This document shows positions 45,612 to 57,088 of a DNA stretch of 64,000 bases, piece after piece; within the stretch, counting starts at the first letter, position 1, and every line of letters starts with the position of its first letter. The translations under genes were made by a program, and so were the position numbers. The DNA is from Codonopsis lanceolata (Eukaryota; Streptophyta; Magnoliopsida; Asterales; Campanulaceae). The DNA lies in the NCBI GenBank assembly GCA_013146195.2, contig CM028381.1, forward strand, positions 94,505,255 to 94,569,254. Direction: 5' to 3'. Below the pieces are notes generated by a model that saw only the letters and a list, made by a program, of their open reading frames with translations, had not been told where the DNA came from and ran no database searches.

Positions 45612-45730
45612 CAAGCGAGACTCCGATTGAAAGTTTGAAATTTAAGTTTATCAAATTTGTTACAACAAATGTATTAATGAATGAAAAGAATTTCTATACA
45701 AGGATAATTGATACAATATAACATTTATTA

Positions 45731-46054
45731 CTCAATTCGTTCCTAAAAGAGTGTTCTTTTTGACTCGCTACACAAACTAGGAAAATTTATTAACTTTATT
45801 AGAGATATTAGGACATTGTGGGTTTTCTATTAAAGCTCAATTGAGTTATAAATCACTGGGCCGACATTAATAGAAAACCCATAATGTCCTAATATCCCTA
45901 ATAGAATTAATAGATTGTCCTAAACGATTTAGTTAGTCAAATAGAACTCTTTTTTTTGAAATGAATAATTAGTAATAATTGAGATTTTCCTTGTATAGAT
46001 TACTAGTTTTTTTCCTAATCGAGTCAAATCGTACTTTTTTAGTAACAAAATGAG
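45731..46054. mobile_element. Stowaway-like MITE in S3
   Basis: 324 bp with TA flanks and the same TIRs as in S2. Confidence 0.75.
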
Positions 46055-46078
46055 TAATAATTATGATATCCTGTTGAT

Positions 46079-46454
46079 GATTGCCGGCTCTTGTATGCCA
46101 AGCCTTGTTCTTTAGTAAATGGTTCACTTGTTTAGACTTCCGCTGAGCTTCCCATTAGCTCTTATTTACTTTCGTTATTTCTCCGACAAGTTTAGCCGTC
46201 GATGTATATTATAGCATGAACTGTTTAGTTGTTGGGTTTCCATTGTAAAGCCGCCGAAGAATTGGTTACTTGCTTTTAAATGTTATATCAGGTTTCAAGG
46301 TTATAAATTATCCTAGCTTTTTAGTGCTGAGTTGTGCTACATGTCTAACGTTGCATCACGTCAGTTTATTATATGTGTTCTTTCTTGTATTGTAGTCCTT
46401 TTCTTTGGAAGACTATCCCGCGGTTTCTCTTCAGGGTTGGGGCGGGTCATCACA
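46079..46454 (+). mobile_element. LTR A tail, unit 3
   Basis: Same breakpoint and end as in unit 2. PBS TGGTATCAGAGC follows at 46457-46468. Confidence 0.88.
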
Positions 46455-46563
46455 GTTGGTATCAGAGCAATAGCTTAGCTATCGGTCAGGATAGGTTACA
46501 TGGCCTAGGTGGGTTAGTTCTTGTGTGATGTTCTAACGTCGAGTGATTTCTTATAGGTGTATC

Positions 46564-47387
46564 ATGGTGGGTCCTAGACAAGGAGTTAGTAGCGGTGGAA
46601 CTGGGATTGGCTGAGGTAGAGGTAGGCCTAGGAGGGTTCCTGTTGAACCAGAGGCTAGAGTTGTAATTGAGCCAGAGGTTGAGTTACCCCTACCACATAA
46701 TCAGGTTGATAAGAATGCTCGTATGGCAGCCTTGTTTCGTAGGATGATGAATTTTATGACTGAGATTGCACAGGGAGGCCAGGCGGGTAGTTTACCACCC
46801 CAACCACCACCACCAGAACCGGAGGTGAGAGCTTTGCCACCTCGTAATGATGTACCACTAGGCCCTAGAGCTAGAAACATTGCTACTTTGGAAAGGTTCT
46901 TAAGGATGAAACCTCCATCTTTCGAGGGAGAGTCAGATGCTAGTAAAGCAGAGTTATGGCTTGAGGACTAGGAGAAAATCTTTGTAGCTCTAGACTGCGC
47001 TGAGGAAGAAAAAGTCGTGTTGGCTGTGTATAAGCTGAGAGGGGTCGCGAACCATTGGTAGAGAGTATTGCTAGCAAGCTGGAATTTGAATCAGGTTCAA
47101 AGGGTATGGTCTAATTTCGAGAGAGAGTTCAAGGCTTCCTATGTACCTATGGTAGTGAGGCAGAAAAGAGAAGGAATTCCAGGATCTAGAACAAGGTTCT
47201 ATGACGGCTCAGTATTCTGATAAATTCACTAAGTTGTCTCGTTATTGTGTGTAACTTGTACCAGATGAGTCCAAGAAGGTTCTCAAGTTCGTTAAGGGTA
47301 TCATGATCGAGTTTAAAAGGCATCTTTTATCAATGAAGTTAGTAGATTACCGAGGTACATTTGATTGTGCAGGAGATTACTGAATTA
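46564..47387 (+). pseudogene. Family A gag remnant, unit 3
   Basis: Shares all stops of unit 2. Small local differences (ALPPRNDV for ASPPRNDV; a 3-base loss near 47205 where unit 2 has GACGCTGGCTCAG). Ends at the same gag-to-integrase deletion junction. Confidence 0.85.
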
Positions 47388-47705
47388 CATTGCGACCTTC
47401 TATTTCGGGTATTCATGATGTATTTCACCTTTTGATGCTTCGCAAATACTTGAAGGGCGAATAACATGTTCTTGCTTATCTTTGAGATTGCCTTTGAACC
47501 CGATCTTTCCTATGTTGAGTAGCCGGTGAGGATCCTTGATACAAAAGATCAAATCTTGAGGACTAAGCAGATTCGACTAGTGAAAGTCTTGTGGAAGAAT
47601 CATGACATCATGGAAGCTACGTGGGAGACTAAGATTGAGATGATGGAGAAATACCCTTACTTATTTGTTGATTCCGGTATAAATTTAGGGACTAAATTCC
47701 TTTAA
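47388..47705 (+). pseudogene. Integrase C-terminus / chromodomain remnant, unit 3
   Basis: Same content as units 1 and 2. One local change near 47480 (CTTATCTTTGAG where unit 2 has CTTATGCTGAG) adds a base. Confidence 0.83.
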
Positions 47706-47715
47706 GTGGGGAGGA

Positions 47716-50509
47716 TGTGAGAACCCAAACCCTACATGTTTATATGTTCATTATTGTTGATTAACATGCTAGATATAAGTTTAACATGTTTGCCTTGGCT
47801 ATAATTCTTTTGGTTGAGTATTAGTGGTTTTATAAGATTTCTATACTTTACACATTCTTGTTTTGGGGAGTTTTAGTTCATGCATTGACAATCCTACTCT
47901 TACTTAAGTCATTGAGAGTCTTAAAATAAGCGTTATATGTTTTTTGGTATCAAACATAGACTTTAACATATTTTGATTGAGTATGAATGCTTGATTAAAT
48001 TGGCGTTGTGATCGTTAGTTGTTTACATTGTTCTCAACTTTCGTTTCCTTTCATTTATGACTTGTCTCGGGAGAGTTTTGAATGTGTTTTTAGTGTTGGT
48101 TTACCCTCTTAGATTGCTTGAGTTGTTTGGATTTCATTTTAGGCAAAACATTCAAGTTTTCGAGGCTTGTAGACCTTGCCCTCGCAAGGTTTTTCGGCAT
48201 GCCCTCGCAAGGTAGGCAAAAACCTTAGACCTTGTGCTTTTTTGGACCATGCGGTCACATGACTTGGGAACATGCGGTCGCATGCCCCCCCTGTTCCAAC
48301 TTACGGGATTTTGTGATTTGTTTGGTTTTGGCTCTTGCACCCTTGACCCATGCCCGACCCAATTCAATCCCCAACTTAAAGTTTGAGCCTAGTGAGTCTC
48401 TTTTCAGCCCTTAGATTAGTTTTATTCAAGGGCATACATGAATCAACCAATTAGAAGCTTCATAACTGGCTCCTTGGATTGAACCTTTTTGTGACTTCAA
48501 CCATCCCTAACCTCAACCATGACAACCATTTTCTTTCCTCCATTGTTGTTGCTGGGTTCTTAGAGAGAGAAAGAGATTATTGAGTGCCTTGCCTTGATTG
48601 CTTGATTGTCGGAGATCCGGCCATCCGATTTTTGATTTGAGAACACCAAATTGAAGCCCTTGCTTTCTAGTTTAACAATCCTTGTTTTGTTTCATCATCC
48701 AACCATTTGATCATGAGCAACGTAAGCTTCCATTGTTTTGTTTATGTATGCTCAATATTCAAGCATGCTCCCTTCATGATAGTTACTAGATACATGTTCA
48801 AGAAGACATGCACCATGTTAATAACTTGAAATTTCTTAAGATAAAATTCTACAAATTTTGGGTTAATCACTTGTAATTGGTATTTTGGACTTGTATCTAG
48901 TATTAAATGTGTTCTAAACTTCATTTAGAATGACTACTATTCTTGGACTTATTGTAATTGGGAACTTCAAAGAGATGATTAATCAAGGGTTTCACAAATT
49001 GGGGAACTTTGATCTTGATAGGCTAAAGTCATGAGTGACTTAGTAATCTAGTCTTAAATGAATCGAGAACATAGAAAAGATAATTGAATTGCATATAGCA
49101 TTCAATCTCTATTAGATTATAGTTTAGCAATAACTCAACAGAGTTGCATTTAGAGAGCCATTGAACAATACCGACTCTACAATCAATCCGTACGATGGTT
49201 AGAGCTGATTGAATTGTAGACAAGCTTTCAAGAGTATTAATGGAATTGATACTCATGCTTGAAATGCATATCTTAGAGTTACATGCCTACTTGATTGGAC
49301 GAGTTCGCCCATGTCGAGCTCGCTCCCTTCTTCATTTATTAAGTGAGTAAACATCTACTTGACTCGGACGAGTTCACTTTTGTCGAACTAGCTCCTTACT
49401 TGATTTTAAGTGGCAAATAAATATCTACTTGGCATACCATTATTCCAGCTGGCATACGTGAATTGTCTCAATGGTAAACAATGCATCGCCGTCATGAATT
49501 GTGAGATTTGTGGTAGTGATGGGTCACCGTACCATAACCTTGCACACACCCGTCACTATTGATCACAGTGGAGAAGAGTACCTCGTCGTAACCAAAGGGT
49601 GCTTGGAACAATACAATCGTGGTCGATGTATCATACATGTGCATCCAAAAAATACATTCAAGATAACCTTGTTTATTTCAGGATCTACGAAGCAGCACTG
49701 GTTCTATAACATATCCTTATCCGATGTGATTTACTTTAGCACTTATGTTAAAACAACGTGCATCGTGACATGTGAACTACGTGCTATTATGATCTTTCAT
49801 TTATAATCAAATATGATAGCTCTTTATGTATGTCTTGCATTATATCTTTTCATGCATATTGGTACCTTACAAAGTCTTTATGACTCACCCCTTCCCTTTT
49901 ACTTTTTTAGATCCTAATCGTCCAGGCCTGTCTCGTTGAGGATTCTTGTCTGCTCTTGTCAGTGATTACTTTCGTAGAGGTGGTTGCGATGGTTTCTCTT
50001 GGCTCTCATTTGCAGAGACATTTGGGCTAAAGTAAGTCAGTTAGACATCGCTTGGGAATGTGTTGTTGTAGTAACTTGTCATGTTGTAGACTAAAACTTT
50101 ATAGTACTACTTATACTTCTATTTTGATTGCCAGCTCTTGTATGCCGAGCCTTGTTCTTTAGTAAATGGTTTACTTGTTTAGACTTCCACTGAGCATCCC
50201 GTTAGCTCTTATTTACTTTTGTTGTTTCTCTGGCATGTTTAGCCGTCGAGGTATATTATAGCATGAACTGTTTAGTTGTTGGGTTCAGGTTGTAAAGTCA
50301 CCGAAGAATTTGTTACTTGCTTTTAATTGGTATATCAAGTTTCAAAGTTTTAAATTATTCTAGCTTCTTAGTGCCGAGTTGTGCTACGTGTCTAATGTTG
50401 CGTCACGTTAGTTTATTACATGTGTTCTTGCTTATATTGTAGTCCTTTTTTTGGGATGGACCGTCCTGCGATTCCTCTTTGGGGTCGTGGTCGGGGGCGG
50501 GTCTTCACA
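47716..50509 (+). mobile_element. Family A LTR copy A4
   Basis: The 5' two thirds resemble A2 and A3; the 3' part from about 49950 has private differences (TTGTCAGTGATTACTTTCG, and a shorter CTCTCATTTGCAGAG block). Ends GGGTCTTCACA. A crossover or conversion boundary probably lies near 49950. Confidence 0.9.
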
Positions 50510-50773
50510 AATATACATACAAAAAAATGCCTTTTTTTCTTATGTATATGGAATCTAAAGGTCTTCTTATACATTTATATAAACGAGAATGCTAATATCT
50601 ATATATGGTAAGAACTTGTTTATGTATATTAATATAGACAACGACTATATGTAGTCATACCAACAACCATATACAGCAAACGCTACGCTCATCGCATGTT
50701 TCATATACGAAAATTATATTCTGTTATGACGAGTCATTGGCATGTGTATTTAATGGTGGCTCTCTCCCACGTG

Positions 50774-51892
50774 CAAGGCCAACCCTGAGTAGGCTCAAAG
50801 TTAGTGGTAGATTAGGGCCCCCAAATTAAAGGGCCCAATTTTATGGAAAACTCTTAGCACTCACCTGACGTTCATTTCCTCAATTTCTTCTTGCAGCTTG
50901 CGGCGTTTGTCACTCTTTCTCTCTCTCTCTCTCTCACGAATCCTCAACATCTCGGCTCGTTAATCTCATAAGAGTCCATCGATTATGGAAACATTCTATA
51001 TTCTAGAAGATTTTCACCCAAATTTACACCATCTTCAAAAGTGACTAAAAAAATGGAATCCATCGGGTTGGAAAGCATGGGTTGCACTGCTGTGCATTCA
51101 TGATTCTTTGAGTAAGTTTCTAGTTTCCCTTTATTTTTCAAATTGGATGAATGGATGTCATACTGTGATTACTAATTATTGATTGGCAACTATCTCTCTC
51201 TTCTCTCAATTCGTTCATCTATACGCATGAAGTGCAATTGTGCAAATTAGGGTTTTACAGATTCACCAAAGCTTGATATTTCAAGAGGTGACAGTAGTTT
51301 AGAACTCGAGTTTCTCTAATTCATCCAACAAGGTATGACTACTACCGTGATTGATATTTTATTTTTGTGTTTTTTTTTATTTTGCAATTTGAATGGATTT
51401 TGATTAATGTTTTCTATGACTAAATTTTACACTAAGGATGACTATTTTGATTCATTATGTATTGAAATTAACAAATGGGTATCATTAGTAATTTTCTATT
51501 TTCAGTTTTGTGGGGTAATTTGGGTCTGTTTGCAACTATTTAGCAGTATGCTCCATTTTGTTTATTCCCTTGTTCATAAGCATAATTTTTATTTATTTTT
51601 AATTAAACTAAGTTTGAGGTTGACTCAAGCCAAGAAACATGTGCACATGCACGAACATCTATATCACGGTTGAGTGAAGGTGGAAATTTTCTCAAGGAAT
51701 GTTAGAAAGATAGGAGCATAGGACTATAATTTCAAGTAAAACATTGGATTGTACTTTGGATATTTAGGGATTTTTGTACTATGTTTGCAGTAAAATAATA
51801 TTAATATTTTAATAGTAATATATAATTATCTTTAATCAATTTTAGGGTTCAAATTTTAAATTGAACACGGGCACTCAAAATGACCAACCCTA
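50774..51892 (+). mobile_element. hAT-like element, copy in S4
   Basis: 1119 bp; left end CAAGGCCAACCC (one change from the other copies), right end TGACCAACCCTA. Flanks CCCACGTG and TCCACGTC. Confidence 0.58.
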
Positions 51893-52352
51893 TCCACGTC
51901 GTATAAAATTAAGAGTAGTGTTATCATCCTCTACGTTAATTCATCGTGTTTTAATACCACATGCTGGAACCCCTCGTACATCCGCATCATTATAATATTT
52001 TTACAGTATTGATAATAAAAATTTTCAATCGATCCATCATGAGGGTTTTTCATATGTACTTCATAAATATTGGAATATCAAATGCATGCTTAGAAAAAAC
52101 AGTGTTACCCTTTTTTTCAATTTCCTAGTTTTAGAAAATATGTCAAGGAAACTAAAGAATGTTTTTGGTTGTTCGAAGTTTACATTCAAGTCAAAAACAA
52201 AATTAATATAACTATAAATAGAATATTTAGAAATAACACCACAAAGAAGGGTGAATGAAAAGAAAAAAATAAACAAAAGAGTCAAGCAAGCAACTTAATT
52301 GGACGGGGAATTGTGTCACAAGAATCACTTAGTGATTTTTTTTAGGGGATAC

Positions 52353-52406
52353 AACTCGAACTCTTGATGTCAGAGTTGTGACACAGACCACCGACCAATT
52401 ATGCTA
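52353..52406 (-). other. tRNA-like A/B-box sequence in S4 (left arm)
   Basis: A box complement at 52395-52406 and B box complement at 52353-52361, as in S1-S3. Its inverted partner lies at 52968-53020. Confidence 0.45.
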
Positions 52407-52525
52407 CAAGCGAGACTCCGATTGAAAGTTTAAAATTTAAGTTTATCAAATTTGTTACAACAAATGTATTAATGAATGAAAATAATTTATATACAAGGAT
52501 AATTGATACAATATAACATTTATTA

Positions 52526-52847
52526 CTCAATTCGTTCCTAAAAGAGTGTTCTTTTTGACTCGCTACACAAACTATGAAAATTTATTAACTTTATTAGAGA
52601 TATTAGGAGGTTGTGGGTTTTCTATTAAAACTCAACTGAGTTATAAATCACTGGGCCGACATTAATAGAAAACCCATAATGTCCAAATATCCCTAATAGA
52701 ATTAATAGATTTTCCTAAACGATTTAGTTAGTCAAATAGAACTCTTTTTCAAAAACGAATAATTAGTAATAATTAAGATTTTCCTTGTATAGATTACTAC
52801 TTTTTTCCTAATCGAGTCAAATAGAACTTTTTTAGTAACAAAATGAG
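52526..52847. mobile_element. Stowaway-like MITE in S4 (foldback loop)
   Basis: 322 bp with TA flanks. It lies between the two arms of the large foldback. Without it the loop would be only about 50 bases. Confidence 0.75.
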
Positions 52848-52872
52848 TAATAATTATGATATCTTGTCGATG

Positions 52873-53520
52873 ATCGTTGTATAGATATAATTGTAAAACA
52901 TTAATATATTTGTAGTAACAATTTTTCATAAACTTAAGTTTCAAACTTTCAAGCGGTGTCTCGCTTGTAGCATAATTGGTCAGTGCTTTGTGCCACAACT
53001 TCGACACTAAGAGTCGAGTTGTATTACCTCAATTAAAAAAAATCATTGAATGATTTTTGTGACTCAATTCCCCATCCAATTAAGTTTCTAGCTTGACTCT
53101 TTCGTTAATATTTTCTTTTTGTTCACTCTGCTTTTGTGGTGCTTCCAATCATGCCATTTATACTTAATTATATTAATATTTCTTTAGAATAATATGTAAG
53201 TTTCAAAGAACCGAAAACATTGTCTAGATTTTTTGAGGTATTTTATATAACTAGGTAATAGAAAAAAAATGGCAACATAGAGTACTCTAAGCGCACAAGT
53301 AGTATTACAGTTTTGAATATGAAAAATCCTCGTAATTGATTTCTCTTGATTATTTTACAATCAATAATATATAAACTATTATATAATGCGGATGTACGAC
53401 AGGTTCAAGTGTGTAGTATTATAAAATGACATTTTGATGAATATGATGTAGAAAGCTGTTGTATTACAGTTTATATGACATGGAAGAGAGCCAACATTTA
53501 TATTTACCATTATATGCTGA
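52873..53520 (-). repeat. Right arm of the large foldback (inverted copy of the spacer arm)
   Basis: Read on the minus strand, it follows S4 from about 52500 back to about 51893 and past the hAT insertion point. Examples are the TAGCATAATTGGT block with TCTCGCTTG before it, TTTTCTTTTTGTTCAC, ATAATGCGGATGTACGA(C/G) and TTTATATGACATGG. It lacks the hAT-like element. Identity is high near the tRNA-like part and weaker elsewhere. Confidence 0.82.
52968..53020 (+). other. tRNA-like sequence in the right arm
   Basis: The A box TAGCATAATTGG is intact; the B box is eroded (GAGTCGAGTT). It is the inverted partner of the left-arm copy. Confidence 0.4.
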
Positions 53521-53865
53521 GCATAAGTCATCCTCTAGAACTTTTTATAAATGTTTAGCTCTTTCATTTTGTCGGGGATAGTGCCGAATAATTTCCAACA
53601 CATTTGACTAAAATAGCTATCATCCATAAACATGATTGTTTACTTCAAACTAATACAGTTATCTAGAAGGCAATTGTTTACCAAGGTCTCAAGCTCAAGT
53701 TGTATGGGAAAACCACTATGTTAAATACTTGTTGTTAGAGCTTCTATGACGATGTTGGTCCTACCTGGCTTAGGGGAATAGTCTTGGACTTTCAAGGTTG
53801 AGACACTTTTGGGAAATAACAAAAATACATTCGTAATTAGGAGAGGTTTATAAATATATGTGTTA
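53521..53865. other. Unassigned AT-rich flank
   Basis: Single-copy in the window, without frames, TIRs or LTR landmarks I recognise. It separates the foldback arm from the next LTR fragment. Confidence 0.4.
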
Positions 53866-54504
53866 TGTCACGCCCTAAACTTACCCTACCTCTGTTCGGG
53901 ACGTAAGCTAACCGAAAATAAACACAATACTGAACCACATAATCAAAATGGAACATATTAGCTCAAAAGATAATACTCATATACATTAAGTCACGAAAGG
54001 ACTCGAACAGTTTTACAAAATATTTTGCACAAACTAAAAATAAGACGACAAGTCTTCCTATACAACACATCTGTTAAGCAAAAGAAAATAATTGAATGCT
54101 ACACCAAAATAAAACACCACTAGCACTCGACGTCACAGCTGTTACACTCAATGGTTCACCTGGGTGGGATCTAAGGAAAACAAATAAGGAAGGGGTGAGT
54201 CGAAACTCACTAAGGGTCAGGTATACTTTTGTATGTTATGCATGTATACAACATAAAAATGTGCCATGATGATTCGCAATGCATACAACAATATAGTTAT
54301 CATATATAAACATGGAGTTAATCACATATGGCAAGACTATTCAACACAAGAAGTATACAAGATTGAGATATATCTCCAATCATCCACAATACCCGAACAC
54401 CTCTTGATTATATCGAGCAAGTCCATAAATCAAACACAATCACGGGAACAGTCAATCACGAGGTTGGGTCCCTAAAACCCCGAACAAGTCGTGACGACAA
54501 AGCT
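53866..54504 (-). mobile_element. Family F LTR 3' fragment, minus strand
   Basis: The plus strand begins TGTCACGCCCTAAAC, the complement of a chromovirus-type LTR end. At 54168-54212 the minus strand reads CTTAGTGAGTTTCGACTCAC and later TTGTTTTCCTTAGATCCC, matching the ACTAAGTCTTTCGACTTACC...TTTCCTTAGATC region of LTR B. It is cut at 54505 by fragment D. Confidence 0.6.
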
Positions 54505-55493
54505 TGTAAAACCCTAGAATATGGCTTGCTTGTTTTATGCTTGAGTTCATACATTCATATTCATCATAAGTATGTTAACTTAACTCATTCATATGTTTAG
54601 AATCAATGGCATGTTCGTTGACATCGGTTTCTATGCTCGGATGCATCTTTTCTTCATGACATGCCTTGGGACTTTGGTTGTTTATATATATTGAAAGCAT
54701 ATGGATAAGTGTTAGACATCATTCATAACATCATTAACATGATTTAGATTTTGATTGAATGCTTGTTGCATTGACGGTTTGGTTGCTAGTTTGCTTCTAG
54801 TTGTTAACCTTCTTCGTTTGGCCTTTTCGGTTGTCGTTCGGGAGTGTTCTTCATGAGTTCTTGACCATGTTTGAGTGAGGTTTGAACATTGATTGCTTTG
54901 GTTATGGATTAGAGTCTTTTAAGAGTGAATTCGATCTAGATCTTTTTGGCTTTGGTGGACTCGAGGATGCAAGGGGGAGAGACCTAGGCCGAGCAAGGAA
55001 GCAACAAAAGTCGGGAAGGAGGAATTCTGGAGGATGCGCTCGCATGCTAAACCCCCCATGCAGCCGCATCCTATGCTGTCCCTGTTACGGGATTTCTTGG
55101 GCAATTTGGTAAGTTCCCTATCCTAACCCTACCCAAACCCAACCTAACCCACTCCTAAACCTTCCTAAGTGTCTTATGATATATCCTAAACATCTAATTG
55201 AGTTTTAGAGGTGAATTATTGGGGTAAATCAAAGGGAAACAAACCTATTATTTAAACATAAACCCACTTACCTTCCTAACCTATTTGGACCCCAAACACT
55301 TCACTTAACCCCTCATTTTCTGCCTATCTTTCTAAAAAACGTGGAGAGCTTCTTAGAGAGCTTGAGAGGGAGTCTTCTAGGGTTCTTGAGAGCCCATCCT
55401 TGGATGCCATAGCTAGAGACCTCCATTGCACAATCCAAAGCCATAGATTTGAAGAGGAGCTTGAGGAGACCAAATCCCACCGATTGGAATTAT
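54505..55493 (+). mobile_element. Family D LTR 5' fragment
   Basis: Starts TGTAAAACCCTAGAATATGG. Contains GATGCG-CT-CGCATG and CATGC-AGCC-GCATC palindromes (about 55033-55069), TACGGGATTT (55086-55095) and an AACCCTACCCAAACCCAACC stretch, then the leader block shared with family C. It stops at about 55493 where another element begins. Confidence 0.7.
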
Positions 55494-55860
55494 AAGACCC
55501 TGATCCTTTATGTACTTGACTCGGTTAGTATTATTTTGACCCTACGATTGACCCTGGATGACGAGGAGACATTGGGGATTAACTTGGAATTATTTTGGAG
55601 TGGTCGTGTAAACATTTACACACGCTCGTGTTCGATTTTCGGTAATTCGCGTACCTTTGTAGGCCACGATAGGTCTGTAGTATTTTGGCCACGATATGTC
55701 TGTAGTATTTTGGCCACAATTTTTTGAAGGAAACTCGGAATTCAGATCCATTTGGTGCGTTAGAAAATAGACTCCGAGAGATTTCCAACCATACCTCTCG
55801 TGTAATTTTTAGACTTGTATTTCAGTACCGGTATATTTTTAAAGTCGACCTAAATTCTGG
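55494..55860 (+). mobile_element. Further LTR-like fragment (family E)
   Basis: Begins at a TAAGACCCTGATCC word similar to chromovirus LTR starts. It contains a 25-bp tandem duplication (GGCCACGATA(G)GTCTGTAGTA, about 55662-55711) and a GAAACTCGGAATTCAGATCC stretch. No end is recognisable. It may be the 5' leader of the following element. Confidence 0.35.
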
Positions 55861-55975
55861 TCTACTTTGTACTGGCCGATTAATACGGGAAATAAGTGCA
55901 GAAATCAGAATAAAGGGTATCAGTATCAGATCAGACAAGGGCATAATCAGTTCAGAGGGTACAGATCCGAGTAGT

Positions 55976-57088
55976 ATGGCAGCAGAAAGTGAGCAGTCTG
56001 CTATGGGTATAGATACAGGGGCTCCAGGGTACGCTCCGACTCCGGCAATGCAGCAGTGGCTAGACCAAAATCTAGATGCACGACATGATCGCTTGCTAAG
56101 CCAAATAACAAGTCTTATGCAAGGTCCAAAGCCCAGTGGTGAGGTGAACTCTTCCCCTGCAGTCCCCCAGGAAGCATCAACATCTCATGTGCCTCCAAAC
56201 CCAACTCCCCAGCCAAACACTAACCCACCAAATATTGCCACTACCCCAAATCCCAATCCTCCACCAAGTCCCTACTACCCAAATATCAGTCCTTACCCAT
56301 CCTATCCTCCATATCCTCTCCCAAGCGCCAATATTCCCCAGAGCCCAAATGACCTCCCTTTTCCCATGATCAACCCACTCCAAAATAGCCCACATATGGA
56401 CCCAAAAAGCTATAACCCGCCAGGCCAAGTTACTACCTACCTACCTTTCAATGATCCTGGTCGCCCAGTCGAAACCATCAATAATCCACCAGCCCAGAAT
56501 CCATTTATTGCCCAAAATCCGTCAACCCAGAATCCCTATGCTGCCCAAAATCCGTCAGCCCAAAACCCATATATTGCCCAAAATCCATCAGCCCAGACTT
56601 CTTATATTGCCCAAAATCCACCAACCCAGAATCATTATCTAACCCAATATCCATATCCAACCTAATATCCATACCCAGCCCAATATCCTCACCAGATACC
56701 TCAGCCAGAAATTGACCCAGCCTTCCCTAATCGAGCCAGTATATACCAACAGCCAACTCCCCCAGCCACCAAAATGGAGGCCGACATGGAAAATATGAAG
56801 GCCATGATGCTCAAACTTCTGAACAAAGGGGAATTTTCTACGCGGGCACTAGCATTGCAACCTTCAGCAATACTACCCTCAAAATTCAAAATGCCCGACA
56901 TAGAAAAGTTTGATGGGACTGGATGCCCTATATCCCACTTGAAATCTTATTCCACCGGCATGCAATCAAGGGGAGCTAGCTTTGAGCCTATGGCTTCCAA
57001 TTTTCCCCTCACCTTAATAGGCGCTGCCAAACAATGGCTAATGTTGTCTGATAGCAGCACCATGAATACTTGGGACCAAATAGCTTAA
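55976..57088 (+). pseudogene. Tat gag, N-terminal part
   Basis: The ATG at 55976 opens MAAESEQSAMGIDTGAPGYA. A long Pro/Asn/Tyr-rich tract follows (about residues 60-240), with an 11-residue repeat of the type AQNPSAQNPYI. A TAA at 56663 interrupts; the same frame resumes with KMEADMENMKAMMLKLLNKG and IEKFDGTGCPISHLKSYSTG, then AAKQWLMLSDSSTMNTWDQI, the plant gag core, until TAA at 57086. I chose the ATG because the reading frame upstream of it (from 55724) falls in LTR-like DNA. The two stops each need a single base change to explain. Confidence 0.8.
56508..56640 (+). repeat. 33-bp tandem repeat in Tat gag
   Basis: About four units encoding (I/A/L)AQNP(S/P)(T/A)QNPY, keeping frame. The degenerate repeat continues as QYPYP words. 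Short gag repeats of this kind expand by slippage. Confidence 0.85.

Larger units (their letters stand above)
39266..46078 (+). repeat. Tandem array unit 2 (~6.8 kb)
   Basis: Same order as unit 1 and nearly identical to unit 3 in the gag and spacer parts. Shared derived features with unit 3 include the TAG stop after LWLED and the ARNIATLERF variant. Confidence 0.92.
43714..46078 (+). repeat. Spacer copy S3
   Basis: Nearly identical to S2 by eye. Contains hAT-like, tRNA-like and MITE parts in the same order. No coding sequence. Confidence 0.88.
46079..52876 (+). repeat. Tandem array unit 3 (~6.8 kb), right end of the array
   Basis: LTR tail, gag remnant and chromodomain match unit 2. The right part (from about 49950 in LTR A4 through S4) carries private differences and runs into the single-copy right arm of the foldback instead of another LTR tail. 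This identifies the ancestral right flank of the array. Confidence 0.9.
50510..52876 (+). repeat. Spacer copy S4 with foldback left arm
   Basis: Homologous to S1-S3 but the most diverged of the complete spacers. It ends at GATATCTTGTCGATGAT, where the other spacers jump into the LTR tail. Confidence 0.87.

Noticed and set aside
56177..56428. Minus-strand 83-codon Trp-rich frame
   Set aside because: Shadow of the Pro/Asn-rich gag repeat on the other strand.
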